Assembly: GCF_004331695.1 (NCBI RefSeq)
Contig: NZ_SJSL01000001.1
Coordinates: 868,001 to 932,000, forward strand
Reading direction: 5' to 3'
Origin: Pedobacter psychroterrae
GTDB lineage: Bacteria; Bacteroidota; Bacteroidia; Sphingobacteriales; Sphingobacteriaceae
DNA: 64,000 nucleotides
In this document: one piece after another, positions 27,205 through 34,315 of the stretch
Layout: every line of letters begins with the position of its first letter
Numbering within the stretch: the stretch's first letter is position 1
Made by a program: the position numbers and the translations under genes
The notes under the pieces: generated by a model
Databases searched by the model: none
Seen by the model: only the letters and a program-made list of their open reading frames with translations
Told to the model about the DNA's origin: nothing

Positions 27205-27567
27205 TTACTGGAAAGGTACACTGGTTGCGGAAATCACTTTCCAACCTTGCTCAAACAATTTCCACACCCGGGTGAAGCGGACCCGGCTTTCAAAATCTTC
27301 AGCGAGATAGCTGCCTTTAATATCTTTAAATACCGATACAACAGCAGTATCTCCGAAAATACTGATGTGCTGGTCAGCGGTCAAAATACCGGTAATTTTC
27401 AGATCTCCACTCAAATGCGGGGCAAGATCCTCCTGCTTGGAGATGAGCATTCCTTTGTGGTTCACAAATACCAGGTCTACATGTAGCAACTGGTCTAATA
27501 CCGCAACATCGCTGTAAATAAATGCGTCAATAATGGCTTCTTCAAGTTTGATGATTTCGCTGATCAT
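27205..27567 (-). CDS. NTF2-like (DUF4440) protein
   Basis: A 120-residue cone-shaped-barrel protein. The N-terminal helix IIKLEEAIIDAFIYSDVAVLDQLLHVDLVFVNHKG and the end RFTRVWKLFEQGWKVISATSVPF are typical of the SnoaL/DUF4440 nuclear-transport-factor-2 superfamily. Members are small enzymes or binding proteins of varied role. It lies 58 bases upstream of the glycosylase gene on the same strand. Confidence 0.83.
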   Translation of the reverse strand: MISEIIKLEEAIIDAFIYSDVAVLDQLLHVDLVFVNHKGMLISKQEDLAPHLSGDLKITGILTADQHISIFGDTAVVSVFKDIKGSYLAEDFESRVRFTRVWKLFEQGWKVISATSVPFQ

Positions 27568-27590
27568 ATTTGTTTTAGTTGAATTTGTTT

Positions 27591-27770
27591 CTATCTGGAA
27601 ACAGCCACAGGTTGCTTTTTCTGAACTGGCTCGGCTGCACGCGTCTTATTATTATTACATTTTCCCAGCAAGCTGTAGATCAGGATAAATATAACAATTG
27701 TAGAAAGGCAGCCTCCTCCCAATTTCTTAGCGCCCCATGCGGCAATAATCCCTCTGAAAAAATTGTTCAT
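27591..27770 (-). CDS. Small membrane protein, 59 aa
   Basis: ATG at 27770 reads 59 codons to a TAG: NNFFRGIIAAWGAKKLGGGC, then one membrane segment STIVIFILIYSLLG, then a polar tail (CNNNKTRAAEP, KKQPVAVSR). The glycine-rich WGAKKLGGGC plus single helix is a pattern I associate with short uncharacterised proteins in Sphingobacteriaceae. It lies 23 bases upstream of the NTF2-like gene on the same strand. Role unknown. Confidence 0.65.
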   Translation of the reverse strand: MNNFFRGIIAAWGAKKLGGGCLSTIVIFILIYSLLGKCNNNKTRAAEPVQKKQPVAVSR

Positions 27771-27961
27771 GTTTTTAGGTTTTGCAATCTAAACACTGCA
27801 GCGCTTGGAAAAGTTTGCTTTATAAAGAATCATCCTGCCATTTCTATAAAGATCAGTCAGGAAATCCTCACAGAGTGTGACAACGATTGCCAAAATTCAG
27901 CGGAATAGCGACAGCGATTGCCATTCTGCATGTTGCCTGATCCCGTGGTTTTTGGTGTAGG

Positions 27962-27969
27962 TAAATTTG
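27962..27969 (+). promoter_or_regulatory. -7 promoter element TAAATTTG
   Basis: TAAATTTG matches TAnnTTTG and lies 26 bases before the ATG at 27996. TTG at 27933 is 26 bases upstream, slightly long for a -33 box. Confidence 0.4.
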
Positions 27970-27995
27970 CAGTATCAAAAATTAAAAGACAGGAA

Positions 27996-28415
27996 ATGAG
28001 GTTACAGTTGAACATTTTTATGATGCATGGCAATATGGCCGGCATGACGTTGAAGCGTGAGGGGCAGCAGTTTAAGGTCGCACAGTTGTGTAATGCGCTG
28101 CAGTTTGTAGCAACGATGGAGCAGCACAGGATTGCGATCGCATCGGGCGGCGGGCATGAGTTGTGTTATGACCTGCGGGACAGCAAAGGTAATGAGTGGG
28201 TGCTGTCCTACAGGTGCGGGAACAGGATGGTGTTGCTGGAGGTATGGGTGCAGCATCCGGGGTCGCAGGATAATCTGCATACGGTGTTTAGTTGGGAAGG
28301 GAGTGTTGGGGAGTTTGATAAGGCTATTAGGAAATTCAGTGCTCTTTTATCGGGCTGCATTACTTCAAGCTTCGCAAGAAGAACGCTATGCCCTCTAAAA
28401 GACACTGAATTTTAA
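27996..28415 (+). CDS. Hypothetical protein with repeat-derived C-terminus
   Basis: The ATG at 27996 (RLQLNIFMMHGNMAGMTLKREG) is preferred as it follows a promoter-like box; the frame is open to 27918. The 139 residues have mixed alpha/beta character (FVATMEQHRIAIAS, GNEWVLSYRCGNRMVLLEVWVQ, VGEFDKAIRKFSALLSG). The last 20 or so residues (SSFARRTLCPLKDTEF) are encoded by the first copy of a direct repeat, so the natural end may have been altered. No family recognised. Confidence 0.5.
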   Translation: MRLQLNIFMMHGNMAGMTLKREGQQFKVAQLCNALQFVATMEQHRIAIASGGGHELCYDLRDSKGNEWVLSYRCGNRMVLLEVWVQHPGSQDNLHTVFSWEGSVGEFDKAIRKFSALLSGCITSSFARRTLCPLKDTEF

Positions 28416-28523
28416 GGTCACAAAGAGCAAAATTAAGTGATCTGCTTTCGGACTGACTTTTTAAGGCGCGAAGAGCGCGTAAAAAGAATGTCCTTACCAG
28501 ACACTGAATTTTAAGGTCACAAA
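28401..28523. repeat. Pair of 24-bp direct repeats
   Basis: The identical block beginning GACACTGAATTTTAAGGTCA occurs at 28401-28424 and 28500-28523. The bases before each copy are also alike (GAAGAACGC versus GAAGAGCGC), so each is the end of a longer degenerate unit of about 60 bases. The style (AAGGCGCGAAGAGCGCG) resembles AT-rich intergenic repeats common in Sphingobacteriales. Confidence 0.7.
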
Positions 28524-28924
28524 AAGTAAAAGAAAGGAGGTGGGTATGAAATAGCGAGAATAGCGAGGGCGGTAAACGTGCTGAAGAAGGAGCATGTGCT
28601 GCTGAGTGGCCTGCTGGCACTGTGGGGGTGTAAGTCAGGAGCTGGTAAGGCATAAGCGTACGATTGTGAAATATGCGGACTGGATCAGGCCGGTTCCTCC
28701 CTAAAGGATAATGGAGTTTAGTAGCCGGGACGGCTACTGGAAAAGTTCTTTGACGTATTGGTATTATAATGGATAAGGACTTCGAAGATCTGGTAGTGGT
28801 GTGCTAGGAATAGGTATTCTACGTTAAATCTAGTAAAGCTGTGGTTTAGATTTTTCTTAAATCACATTGTTTTATTGTTATATTTGCGCCTGCCGTTTGA
28901 GAGTGATCTTAAATGGTGTTTGCG
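28416..28924. other. 509-base gap with decayed coding-like sequence and tRNA promoter
   Basis: No intact gene. Besides the direct repeats, two short open stretches on the plus strand look once-coding: one near 28546-28653 (reads AVNVLKKEHVLLSGLLALWG) and one near 28632-28703 (reads KRTIVKYADWIRP). Both end in stops and have no start, and I cannot assign them. The last 60 bases hold the tRNA promoter. Confidence 0.4.
28879..28886 (+). promoter_or_regulatory. -7 promoter element TATATTTG before tRNA-Arg
   Basis: TATATTTG matches TAnnTTTG, 38 bases before the tRNA, giving a short 5' leader. No -33 box at normal spacing. Confidence 0.45.
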
Positions 28925-28996
28925 GGTCCCGTAGTTCAACGGATAGAATAGAAGTTTCCTAAACTTTAGATATGAGTTCGATTCTCGTCGGGACCA
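28925..28996 (+). tRNA. tRNA-Arg (anticodon CCU)
   Basis: The 7-bp acceptor stem GGTCCCG/CGGGACC is perfect. D arm GTTC/GAAT, anticodon stem GAAGT/ACTTT with loop TTCCTAA (anticodon CCT, decoding AGG) and T arm ATGAG/CTCGT with loop TTCGATT all fold. Discriminator A at 28996; CCA is not fully encoded. It has its own promoter and is the apparent insertion target of the serine-recombinase element, since the recombinase gene ends inside its 3' half on the other strand. Confidence 0.92.
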
Positions 28997-30518
28997 CCTT
29001 CTGATACAGCGTCTGAAAATCAGGCGCTGTGTTTGTTTTTAAGCTTCTTAACTCCCTGTTAATCAGCCATATTACATGCGCTATTGAATTTGTCCGAGGT
29101 GTTCGATGTTTGGCTCCGTTAAAGTCGATTTTTTCAGGAAAAAGTGAACACAGAATGTGCCGTTGTTTTTTGAGCGGAGCTTTTTGGAAAACTTTGTCGA
29201 GGTTGCAAAACGTAGTAATGATCTTATCCATTAATTTGTTGATGTCCAGCCGGATCATTTTCGTTTCTGAAACTTCCTGCAATTTCACCTCTAAACGTGC
29301 GACTACAGCGTCGCAATCGGCTTTTATCTCTTTATAATCAGCAGGCTCGATATCTTCCTCTAAAAGCAGCCTTCTGGCTTTTGCGATTTTTTCGTTTTGT
29401 TTGGTGATGTCATTCATCACTTGCGTCTTCAGATTGAACTCCGTTTTTGTTCGAGTTTTGTATACTGAGGATATTACCATTTTTAAGAGCTCCACAGCAG
29501 CCGGATTGATTACCCAGGACTTAAGTAGTTTCAAGAAAAGCTTGTTCGTCTCCTCTGCATTATACCTTACTCCGCAGGAAGAATCACAGTGGTAATAATA
29601 GTAATGTTTACGCTTGCCCTTTGAGGAACTTCCAGTAAGCATGCGGTGACATTTATTGCATTTCAAAAAGTTCCGCAGTGGCAACAATTCCATAGAGAGT
29701 AATTTTGCAGCAGGCACCCGCTTTCTCCCATTTAAGATATCCTGAACATCATAGAACTGAGCTTCAGAGATCAAAGGCTCATGCTGGGCGTCAACTATGT
29801 AAGAAGCCTCATCTTTGTGTTGTTTGATCACCAGTTTACCACAATACATCGGATTTCTGATGTTCCTCCAAAAAGTCATCCTGGTACATTTCAATCCTAG
29901 CTGATTAGCTTTTTTCCTGATCTGATCAACAGCAAATACATTCCTGGAGATTTCCTGAAATACCCATTTCATAATTCCAGCCTCAGGCTCGTATGGCGCT
30001 ATGTATTTTTTACCATCGGGAGTTGAAAGATTCTTATATCCAAGGGGTGCTGTGCCCATGAACCGACCCTCCTTTTTAGCTCTTCGCATACCGTAGAAAA
30101 CATTTAGCGCTCTTCTGTCATTGTCCACCTCTCCAGCTGCCAGGTAGATGGCGAGCATCATTTTACTCTCTGGAATCGTCATGTCCAAAGGTTGCTCGAT
30201 AGAGATCGGCTGAACTGCTAATTTCGACAGGACACCGATCATTTGATAAGACTCACTCACATTCCTGCTAAATCTGTCCCACTTGGTAAATAGAATGGCG
30301 TCTGGTCTGGATTTAACTCGCTTTAGATCCACCAGCATTCTGCTCCATTCCGGACGGACGAAAGTTTTAGCTGAATGATCCTCAAAAATGATCTTCAACA
30401 CCTCAATAGAATTTTGTTGACAATAACGGTGCAGACGTTCTTGTTGGTCACGTTGGGAATAGCCTTTGTCTGCTTGCTCATCTGTGCTGACACGGATGTA
30501 AAGAAATACTTTTTTCAT
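28959..30518 (-). CDS. Large serine site-specific recombinase
   Basis: A 519-residue recombinase. YIRVSTDEQADKG carries the nucleophilic serine (S11); the resolvase domain spans about residues 3-155 (ILFTKWDRFSRNVSESY, LAAGEVDNDRRALN). Then a recombinase domain (GTAPLGYKNL, MTFWRNIRNPMYCGKL) and a zinc-ribbon (CNKCHRMLTGS ... CDSSCGVRYNAEETN) with a coiled coil after it. The last 12 codons (VVPTRIELISKV) lie inside the tRNA-Arg gene. The protein likely integrates and excises this element at the tRNA. The true C-terminus before integration could have differed. Confidence 0.93.
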   Translation of the reverse strand: MKKVFLYIRVSTDEQADKGYSQRDQQERLHRYCQQNSIEVLKIIFEDHSAKTFVRPEWSRMLVDLKRVKSRPDAILFTKWDRFSRNVSESYQMIGVLSKLAVQPISIEQPLDMTIPESKMMLAIYLAAGEVDNDRRALNVFYGMRRAKKEGRFMGTAPLGYKNLSTPDGKKYIAPYEPEAGIMKWVFQEISRNVFAVDQIRKKANQLGLKCTRMTFWRNIRNPMYCGKLVIKQHKDEASYIVDAQHEPLISEAQFYDVQDILNGRKRVPAAKLLSMELLPLRNFLKCNKCHRMLTGSSSKGKRKHYYYYHCDSSCGVRYNAEETNKLFLKLLKSWVINPAAVELLKMVISSVYKTRTKTEFNLKTQVMNDITKQNEKIAKARRLLLEEDIEPADYKEIKADCDAVVARLEVKLQEVSETKMIRLDINKLMDKIITTFCNLDKVFQKAPLKKQRHILCSLFPEKIDFNGAKHRTPRTNSIAHVIWLINRELRSLKTNTAPDFQTLYQKVVPTRIELISKV

Positions 30519-30568
30519 AAAAATGGATTAATTAAAAAATGGGCTTTTCGGACGTTCCAGGCAACCTT

Positions 30569-30733
30569 TTATTCCTGGTCAAGTAGCTGATCCATAGACA
30601 AGTTAACTAAAAAAGTTAGCAATTCCAAAACATTTTTTGCTTCTTCGACACTTACTTCAACCCCATTTTTCGCTAGTATTTTTTGGGCCATTTCAGGCCT
30701 AATCCCACCAATATCAGAAAATTCATTCTCCAT
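30569..30733 (-). CDS. Small recombinase-associated protein, 54 aa
   Basis: ATG at 30733 reads 54 codons to TAA, 50 bases upstream of the recombinase on the same strand. Sequence GIRPEMAQKILAKNGVEVSV and EEAKNVLELLTFLVNLSM is a helix-turn-helix-like run of amphipathic helices. Short proteins with the pattern AQKIL...EEAK.VLEFL next to integrases or recombinases are frequent in Bacteroidota mobile elements, and their role is unknown; a directionality or regulatory factor would fit. Confidence 0.65.
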   Translation of the reverse strand: MENEFSDIGGIRPEMAQKILAKNGVEVSVEEAKNVLELLTFLVNLSMDQLLDQE

Positions 30734-31053
30734 AAGTTCACGATTTTATTGTCGCAAAGTGGCAAGAAGTATTTGGGTCTATTCCCATCTGGGGTAGCAA
30801 ATGGGAGTCATAAGTGGAAGAACAGTTGTTCCTAATCATTACCCCGAGTATTCACATCGACTAATTCATTAGTATCTGAGAATCATTGGCTGTTACTAAT
30901 TAAATTAGGTAAAAAAAACTCGGACAGTTAAGAGGGATTGCAACATGCTTAGATAGCGATGGCTAATTTAATCCCAATTGTGGGTGCAATATATCTAACA
31001 TTGAGTTATGTTATCCCTTCGTTCTTTGAGATGGTTTTGATTGATATTAGATC
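30734..31053. other. 320-base gap upstream of the recombinase unit
   Basis: No gene seen. An inverted repeat TCCCAT (30783-30788) / ATGGGA (30801-30806) lies 50 bases before the small ORF and could be an operator or part of a recombination site. The remainder is AT-rich and featureless. Confidence 0.4.
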
Positions 31054-32013
31054 CTATCTGGGATTCTGAAAATTCGTCAGATTCATGTAGTGTCTTGTAA
31101 CATGTGAATCAATTTCTTTACTAATCCTTCGAAAGAATTTATTAGCGTCAGTTACATTTTTAAGTGTAGGAATGAAAGATGTAGCCCCATGACCTATTGA
31201 ATTTCTATTATCTCGGAAATTATGGTATGTGTCATTATCAATTTCATCCATTTCAAAAAAATAGAATTTTTTCAAGAAAGCTGGAATTTCATTAGCTTTC
31301 ATATTTTCACTAGTAGACTTTAGCAAATCAAGCATAGATGAAAACATTAGATTTTCCGGTTTTTGGTAACCTTTTGTTTGCAAGTCTCTGCTGTATTTCT
31401 TGTACTTGTCTATTTTTCTTGGATCATACACATTATTCAGATTTCGATATTCTTTTGTCAGATTAAGAGTTTGCATTTCGGACAGGTATTCAGGAACATC
31501 GAGTCGCTGAAAATGTTCAATCACTTCTTTTGTGAGTTCGCCAATAAATGCCTCGAAGTAAGAGAATAGCGAAAAGAATAAATATGATGCTAATTTAGTT
31601 TGATACCCGCTTGTGCAATCATACAAATTTGATATGTAGCCACCACTTTGACGTTTTAAAATATTCCTATGTGTCTTATAAGCGGTTTCTCCTATTTTTT
31701 TAACGACACAATCTTTAAATTCTCTATTATTTAAAGGAGTATCTTTCATTTCTAAAAGAAGAGCCAATTTTTCCTCATCTAAACCATTTTCTCTCAAGTC
31801 CGATAACGTTGAGTCGTTAATTTCATAAATTACTGAAGGCTGAAAATAATCTGGTTCTGAAATTCTTTTTATGCTGCCCTTATTGTAAAGCGTAATGTTA
31901 TATTTCAATATAGGGACACTAGATGTTACAAGAACAGCAAAGCTGAAAATTTCTTGGGTACGTTTCTTAAAAGCGATATATGCGTTTGATTGTTCCAAAT
32001 TATGAAGGAGCAT
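31054..32013 (-). CDS. HEPN-domain protein (RiboL-PSP-HEPN-like), putative RNase
   Basis: A 319-residue protein from ATG at 32013; the frame is open to 32049 but that part lies in the tRNA-like gene. The C-terminal third contains FRDNRNSIGHG, a good match to the HEPN catalytic motif RNxxxH, and the middle has the long helix YLFFSLFSYFEAFIGELTKEVIEHF expected as the first HEPN helix. The N-terminal 120 residues are unassigned (SIKRISEPDYFQPSVIYEIND). HEPN proteins are often metal-independent RNases in toxin-antitoxin, anticodon nuclease and phage-defence systems. The start codon is within the last bases of a tRNA-like gene on the same strand. Confidence 0.68.
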   Translation of the reverse strand: MLLHNLEQSNAYIAFKKRTQEIFSFAVLVTSSVPILKYNITLYNKGSIKRISEPDYFQPSVIYEINDSTLSDLRENGLDEEKLALLLEMKDTPLNNREFKDCVVKKIGETAYKTHRNILKRQSGGYISNLYDCTSGYQTKLASYLFFSLFSYFEAFIGELTKEVIEHFQRLDVPEYLSEMQTLNLTKEYRNLNNVYDPRKIDKYKKYSRDLQTKGYQKPENLMFSSMLDLLKSTSENMKANEIPAFLKKFYFFEMDEIDNDTYHNFRDNRNSIGHGATSFIPTLKNVTDANKFFRRISKEIDSHVTRHYMNLTNFQNPR

Positions 32014-32103
32014 GCAGGACTCGAACCTACAACTTGGCAATTGACTCACGAACTGATTGGTCGCACGTCAGTTGCCTAGCTTTACCTGTTAAGCTAATGC
32101 TCC
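32006..32103 (-). tRNA. tRNA-like gene with about 24 extra bases in the anticodon arm
   Basis: On the minus strand: acceptor GGAGCAT/ATGCTCC (7 of 7), D arm GCTT-AACAGGTA-AAGC with the GG pair, and T arm GTAGG-TTCGAGT-CCTGC (one G-T wobble). Between them GGCAA pairs with TTGCC, but the intervening loop is 31 bases instead of 7. Taking out 24 bases between CTGAC and AA would leave CTGACAA, a regular loop with anticodon GAC (Val). TGAC in the loop can also pair with GTCA. An alternate stem AACTGA/TCAGTT competes. One extra base sits between D and anticodon stems. A class II (long variable arm) fold does not work. Confidence 0.55.
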
Positions 32104-32280
32104 AAGTCAAATTTACAGATTTTATTTATTAATAAGGTTTTTTTGGAGCATGTATGTTTAATAAAAACATGCAACGGATCTCAATTTTAAACGAACAAAT
32201 TCAAAACATTCCCAGTTCACTCCCAGCGTGGGTTTCTTCATCACATTCTGTTTCAATCTTTGGCAGATATAAATCATGCC

Positions 32281-32478
32281 ATGAAAACAGAATTAAAAAT
32301 TAAACTAGAAAATGCAATATCAAAGCCTACTTATAAGCAGCCGTTGCCAAAGAGAAAATCGGTTCCGGAACGAAAAAAAATCCGTCAACTTTTACGATCA
32401 ATGCTTCCGATGGAGGAAGAGCAAAGACAATATCAGGAGGAACAAAACTTCTATTATAAAAGACTAGGGGCTCAGTAA
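32281..32478 (+). CDS. Small basic hypothetical protein, 65 aa
   Basis: ATG at 32281 (a TTG at 32260 is possible) reads 65 codons: KTELKIKLENAISKPTYKQP, basic PKRKSVPERKKIRQLL, and a Glu/Gln-rich end (EEEQRQYQEEQNFYYKRL). Charged and helical, without a known family. It lies upstream of the mobilization genes on the same strand, and may be an accessory or DNA-binding protein of the element. Confidence 0.5.
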   Translation: MKTELKIKLENAISKPTYKQPLPKRKSVPERKKIRQLLRSMLPMEEEQRQYQEEQNFYYKRLGAQ

Positions 32479-32555
32479 AGTAGATCAGGATGATGACAAT
32501 TTTAAACCGGATTTCTCAACAGAAACCCAGATCAATCTTAGTCTCGCCTGAGCCT

Positions 32556-32593
32556 AGCAAAGATGTATTTTCGTCTACGAAAATCTCTTTGCT
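32556..32593. repeat. Near-perfect palindrome, candidate oriT or terminator
   Basis: AGCAAAGA (32556-32563) and ATTTTCGT (32567-32574) pair with ACGAAAAT (32577-32584) and TCTTTGCT (32586-32593), 16 of 16 pairs with small asymmetry (TGT versus C) and a 2-base loop. Location 67 bases before the MobC-like gene makes it a candidate relaxosome target. Confidence 0.65.
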
Positions 32594-32609
32594 TGTTGCC
32601 ACAAGAAAT

Positions 32610-32635
32610 GAAGGGGCTGCGGAACTTGCCCCTTC
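32610..32635. repeat. Inverted repeat GAAGGGGC / GCCCCTTC
   Basis: An 8-bp perfect GC-rich stem with a 10-base loop, 25 bases before the MobC-like start and not followed by a T run. Could be an oriT hairpin, a MobC operator or an attenuator. Confidence 0.6.
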
Positions 32636-32659
32636 CGGAACTATAAAAAGCCTAAGGTA

Positions 32660-33070
32660 ATGCCAAGAAAAAAATCACCAGAACCTGAAAAAATCCTGAC
32701 GAGGGTACTACGGATCAGGCTGACAGATGCCGGTTTCCATAGGCTCGAAAAGATCAGCACAAGCAGCGACTGCCGGACAATTGGGGAAGCCGCACGTAAG
32801 ATCCTCAGTAAGGAAAAGATCACCCTGTTCTACAAAGACATTACGCTCAACAGTGCCATGGAAGAATTGGCATTAATAAGAAAAGAACTAAGAGCAATCG
32901 GAATCAACATCAATCAGATCACCAAAGCATTTCACAGTGATAAAAGAGTGCCCTCACAAAATATCCAGGTTACAAAAATTATAAAGCTTTATGAAACGGT
33001 GGAAGGAAAAACCGACACTTTGCTCCTGCTAATTAACCGTCTTGCTGAAAAATGGTTGCCAAGATCATAA
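32660..33070 (+). CDS. MobC-like relaxosome accessory protein
   Basis: A 136-residue protein. Residues 15-55 (LTRVLRIRLTDAGFHRLEKI, RTIGEAARKILSKEKI) fit a ribbon-helix-helix DNA-binding fold, and AMEELALIRKELRAIGININQI is the MobC signature helix seen in Bacteroidota mobilization proteins. It would bind oriT and help the relaxase nick. Its end overlaps the relaxase start by 19 bases, as usual for mobC-mobA pairs. Confidence 0.85.
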   Translation: MPRKKSPEPEKILTRVLRIRLTDAGFHRLEKISTSSDCRTIGEAARKILSKEKITLFYKDITLNSAMEELALIRKELRAIGININQITKAFHSDKRVPSQNIQVTKIIKLYETVEGKTDTLLLLINRLAEKWLPRS

Positions 33071-34305
33071 CCGGGAAAAGCATGAGGGGAGCGCTGCATT
33101 ACAACGAAAACAAAGTGCTGGAAGGAAAAGCCGAACTGATCTTGGCGAGTGGATTTGCCGGGGACATTGACCGCATGAATTTCAGCCAGAAACTGCACCG
33201 GTTTGAAAACCTGCTGATGCTGAATCCCAAGGTCAAGACTAATACCCTGCATATCTCCCTGAATTTCGATTCCGCTGAAAAACTAAAAGACGATACCCTG
33301 CAACAAATTGCGGTCACTTATATGGATAGAATTGGCTTTGGTGATCAGCCCTTTCTAGCATACCGGCACAACGATGCTGGTCATGACCACATTCATTTGG
33401 TAACCACGAATATCCAGGCTAGTGGTGAGCGGATTGACCTGCACAATATCGGAGCGATCCGGTCTGAAAAAGCACGAAGGGAAATTGAGATGGAGTATAA
33501 ACTGGTCAAGGCGGAAGGAAAGAAATATAAACCGGAGCCAGGGATCAAAGCCATCGACATCACAAAAGTTAATTATGGACGACTACCCACCAAGCGGGCG
33601 GTTAGTAATACCGTTACTGCGGTAGTCAACACCTATAAATTTACTTCGCTGGCAGAGTTGAACGCAGTTTTGAAACAGTTCAATGTGGTTGCCGATCGTG
33701 GAGCGGAAGACACGCTGATGTTCCAAAAAAAAGGACTGATCTATAGCCTTCTGGATGAAAAAGGGAATAAGATCGGCATTCCCATTAAATCAAGTTCTCT
33801 GTACGCCAAGCCAACGCTACCGGAATTGGAAAAACAGTTTGAAAAACATGTAGAAAGCAGGCAGCAGTATAAGCCACAACTCAAAGGGGCAATTGACAAA
33901 GTGATTGGCAATAAACCGGCAGGCCAGGAAGCGTTCACCAAGTCTTTAAAAGCGGCAGGAATTGCGGCAATTTTCAGAATCGGTGCCAATGGGCAGGCTT
34001 TCGGGATCACCTATGTAGATCATCGGAACAAGATCGTATTTAAAGGTAGTGATCTGGGTAAGGCCTACAGTGCAAAGGCCATTCTGATCAGTCTCGGCCG
34101 TAAAGAAAAGTCAACGGAAACTTTACAAATGTCAATCAAAAACAGCCAAAAGTCAACGAACCAAATTGACAGAATCGACTTCACCCCCAAATTAAAAGAG
34201 CTTACCGACACCGTCCCGAATCTTTTAGAACCGATGTTGAAAGAGCAGTTTGACCAGTCTGGTGGACCACCGAAAAAACGAAAACGTAAAAAGTTAAACC
34301 TTTAA
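33052..34305 (+). CDS. Relaxase (MobP type)
   Basis: A 417-residue relaxase/mobilization nuclease. N-terminal MVAKIITGKSMRGALHYNENKV resembles PF03432 relaxases; YRHNDAGHDHIHLVTTN (around residues 103-119) is the metal-binding three-histidine motif, and the nicking tyrosine is probably Y17 in ALHYNENKV. The C-terminal half is basic and helical and ends PPKKRKRKKLNL. It nicks at oriT and leads the transferred strand into a recipient cell. Ten bases separate it from the coupling protein. Confidence 0.9.
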   Translation: MVAKIITGKSMRGALHYNENKVLEGKAELILASGFAGDIDRMNFSQKLHRFENLLMLNPKVKTNTLHISLNFDSAEKLKDDTLQQIAVTYMDRIGFGDQPFLAYRHNDAGHDHIHLVTTNIQASGERIDLHNIGAIRSEKARREIEMEYKLVKAEGKKYKPEPGIKAIDITKVNYGRLPTKRAVSNTVTAVVNTYKFTSLAELNAVLKQFNVVADRGAEDTLMFQKKGLIYSLLDEKGNKIGIPIKSSSLYAKPTLPELEKQFEKHVESRQQYKPQLKGAIDKVIGNKPAGQEAFTKSLKAAGIAAIFRIGANGQAFGITYVDHRNKIVFKGSDLGKAYSAKAILISLGRKEKSTETLQMSIKNSQKSTNQIDRIDFTPKLKELTDTVPNLLEPMLKEQFDQSGGPPKKRKRKKLNL

Positions 34306-34315
34306 ACCCGATATT

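Noticed and set aside
32006..32103. Reading the tRNA-like gene as a class II tRNA with a long variable arm
   Set aside because: No 5-bp anticodon stem with a 7-base loop can be made near the 5' side; only the long-loop fold with GGCAA/TTGCC keeps all arms.
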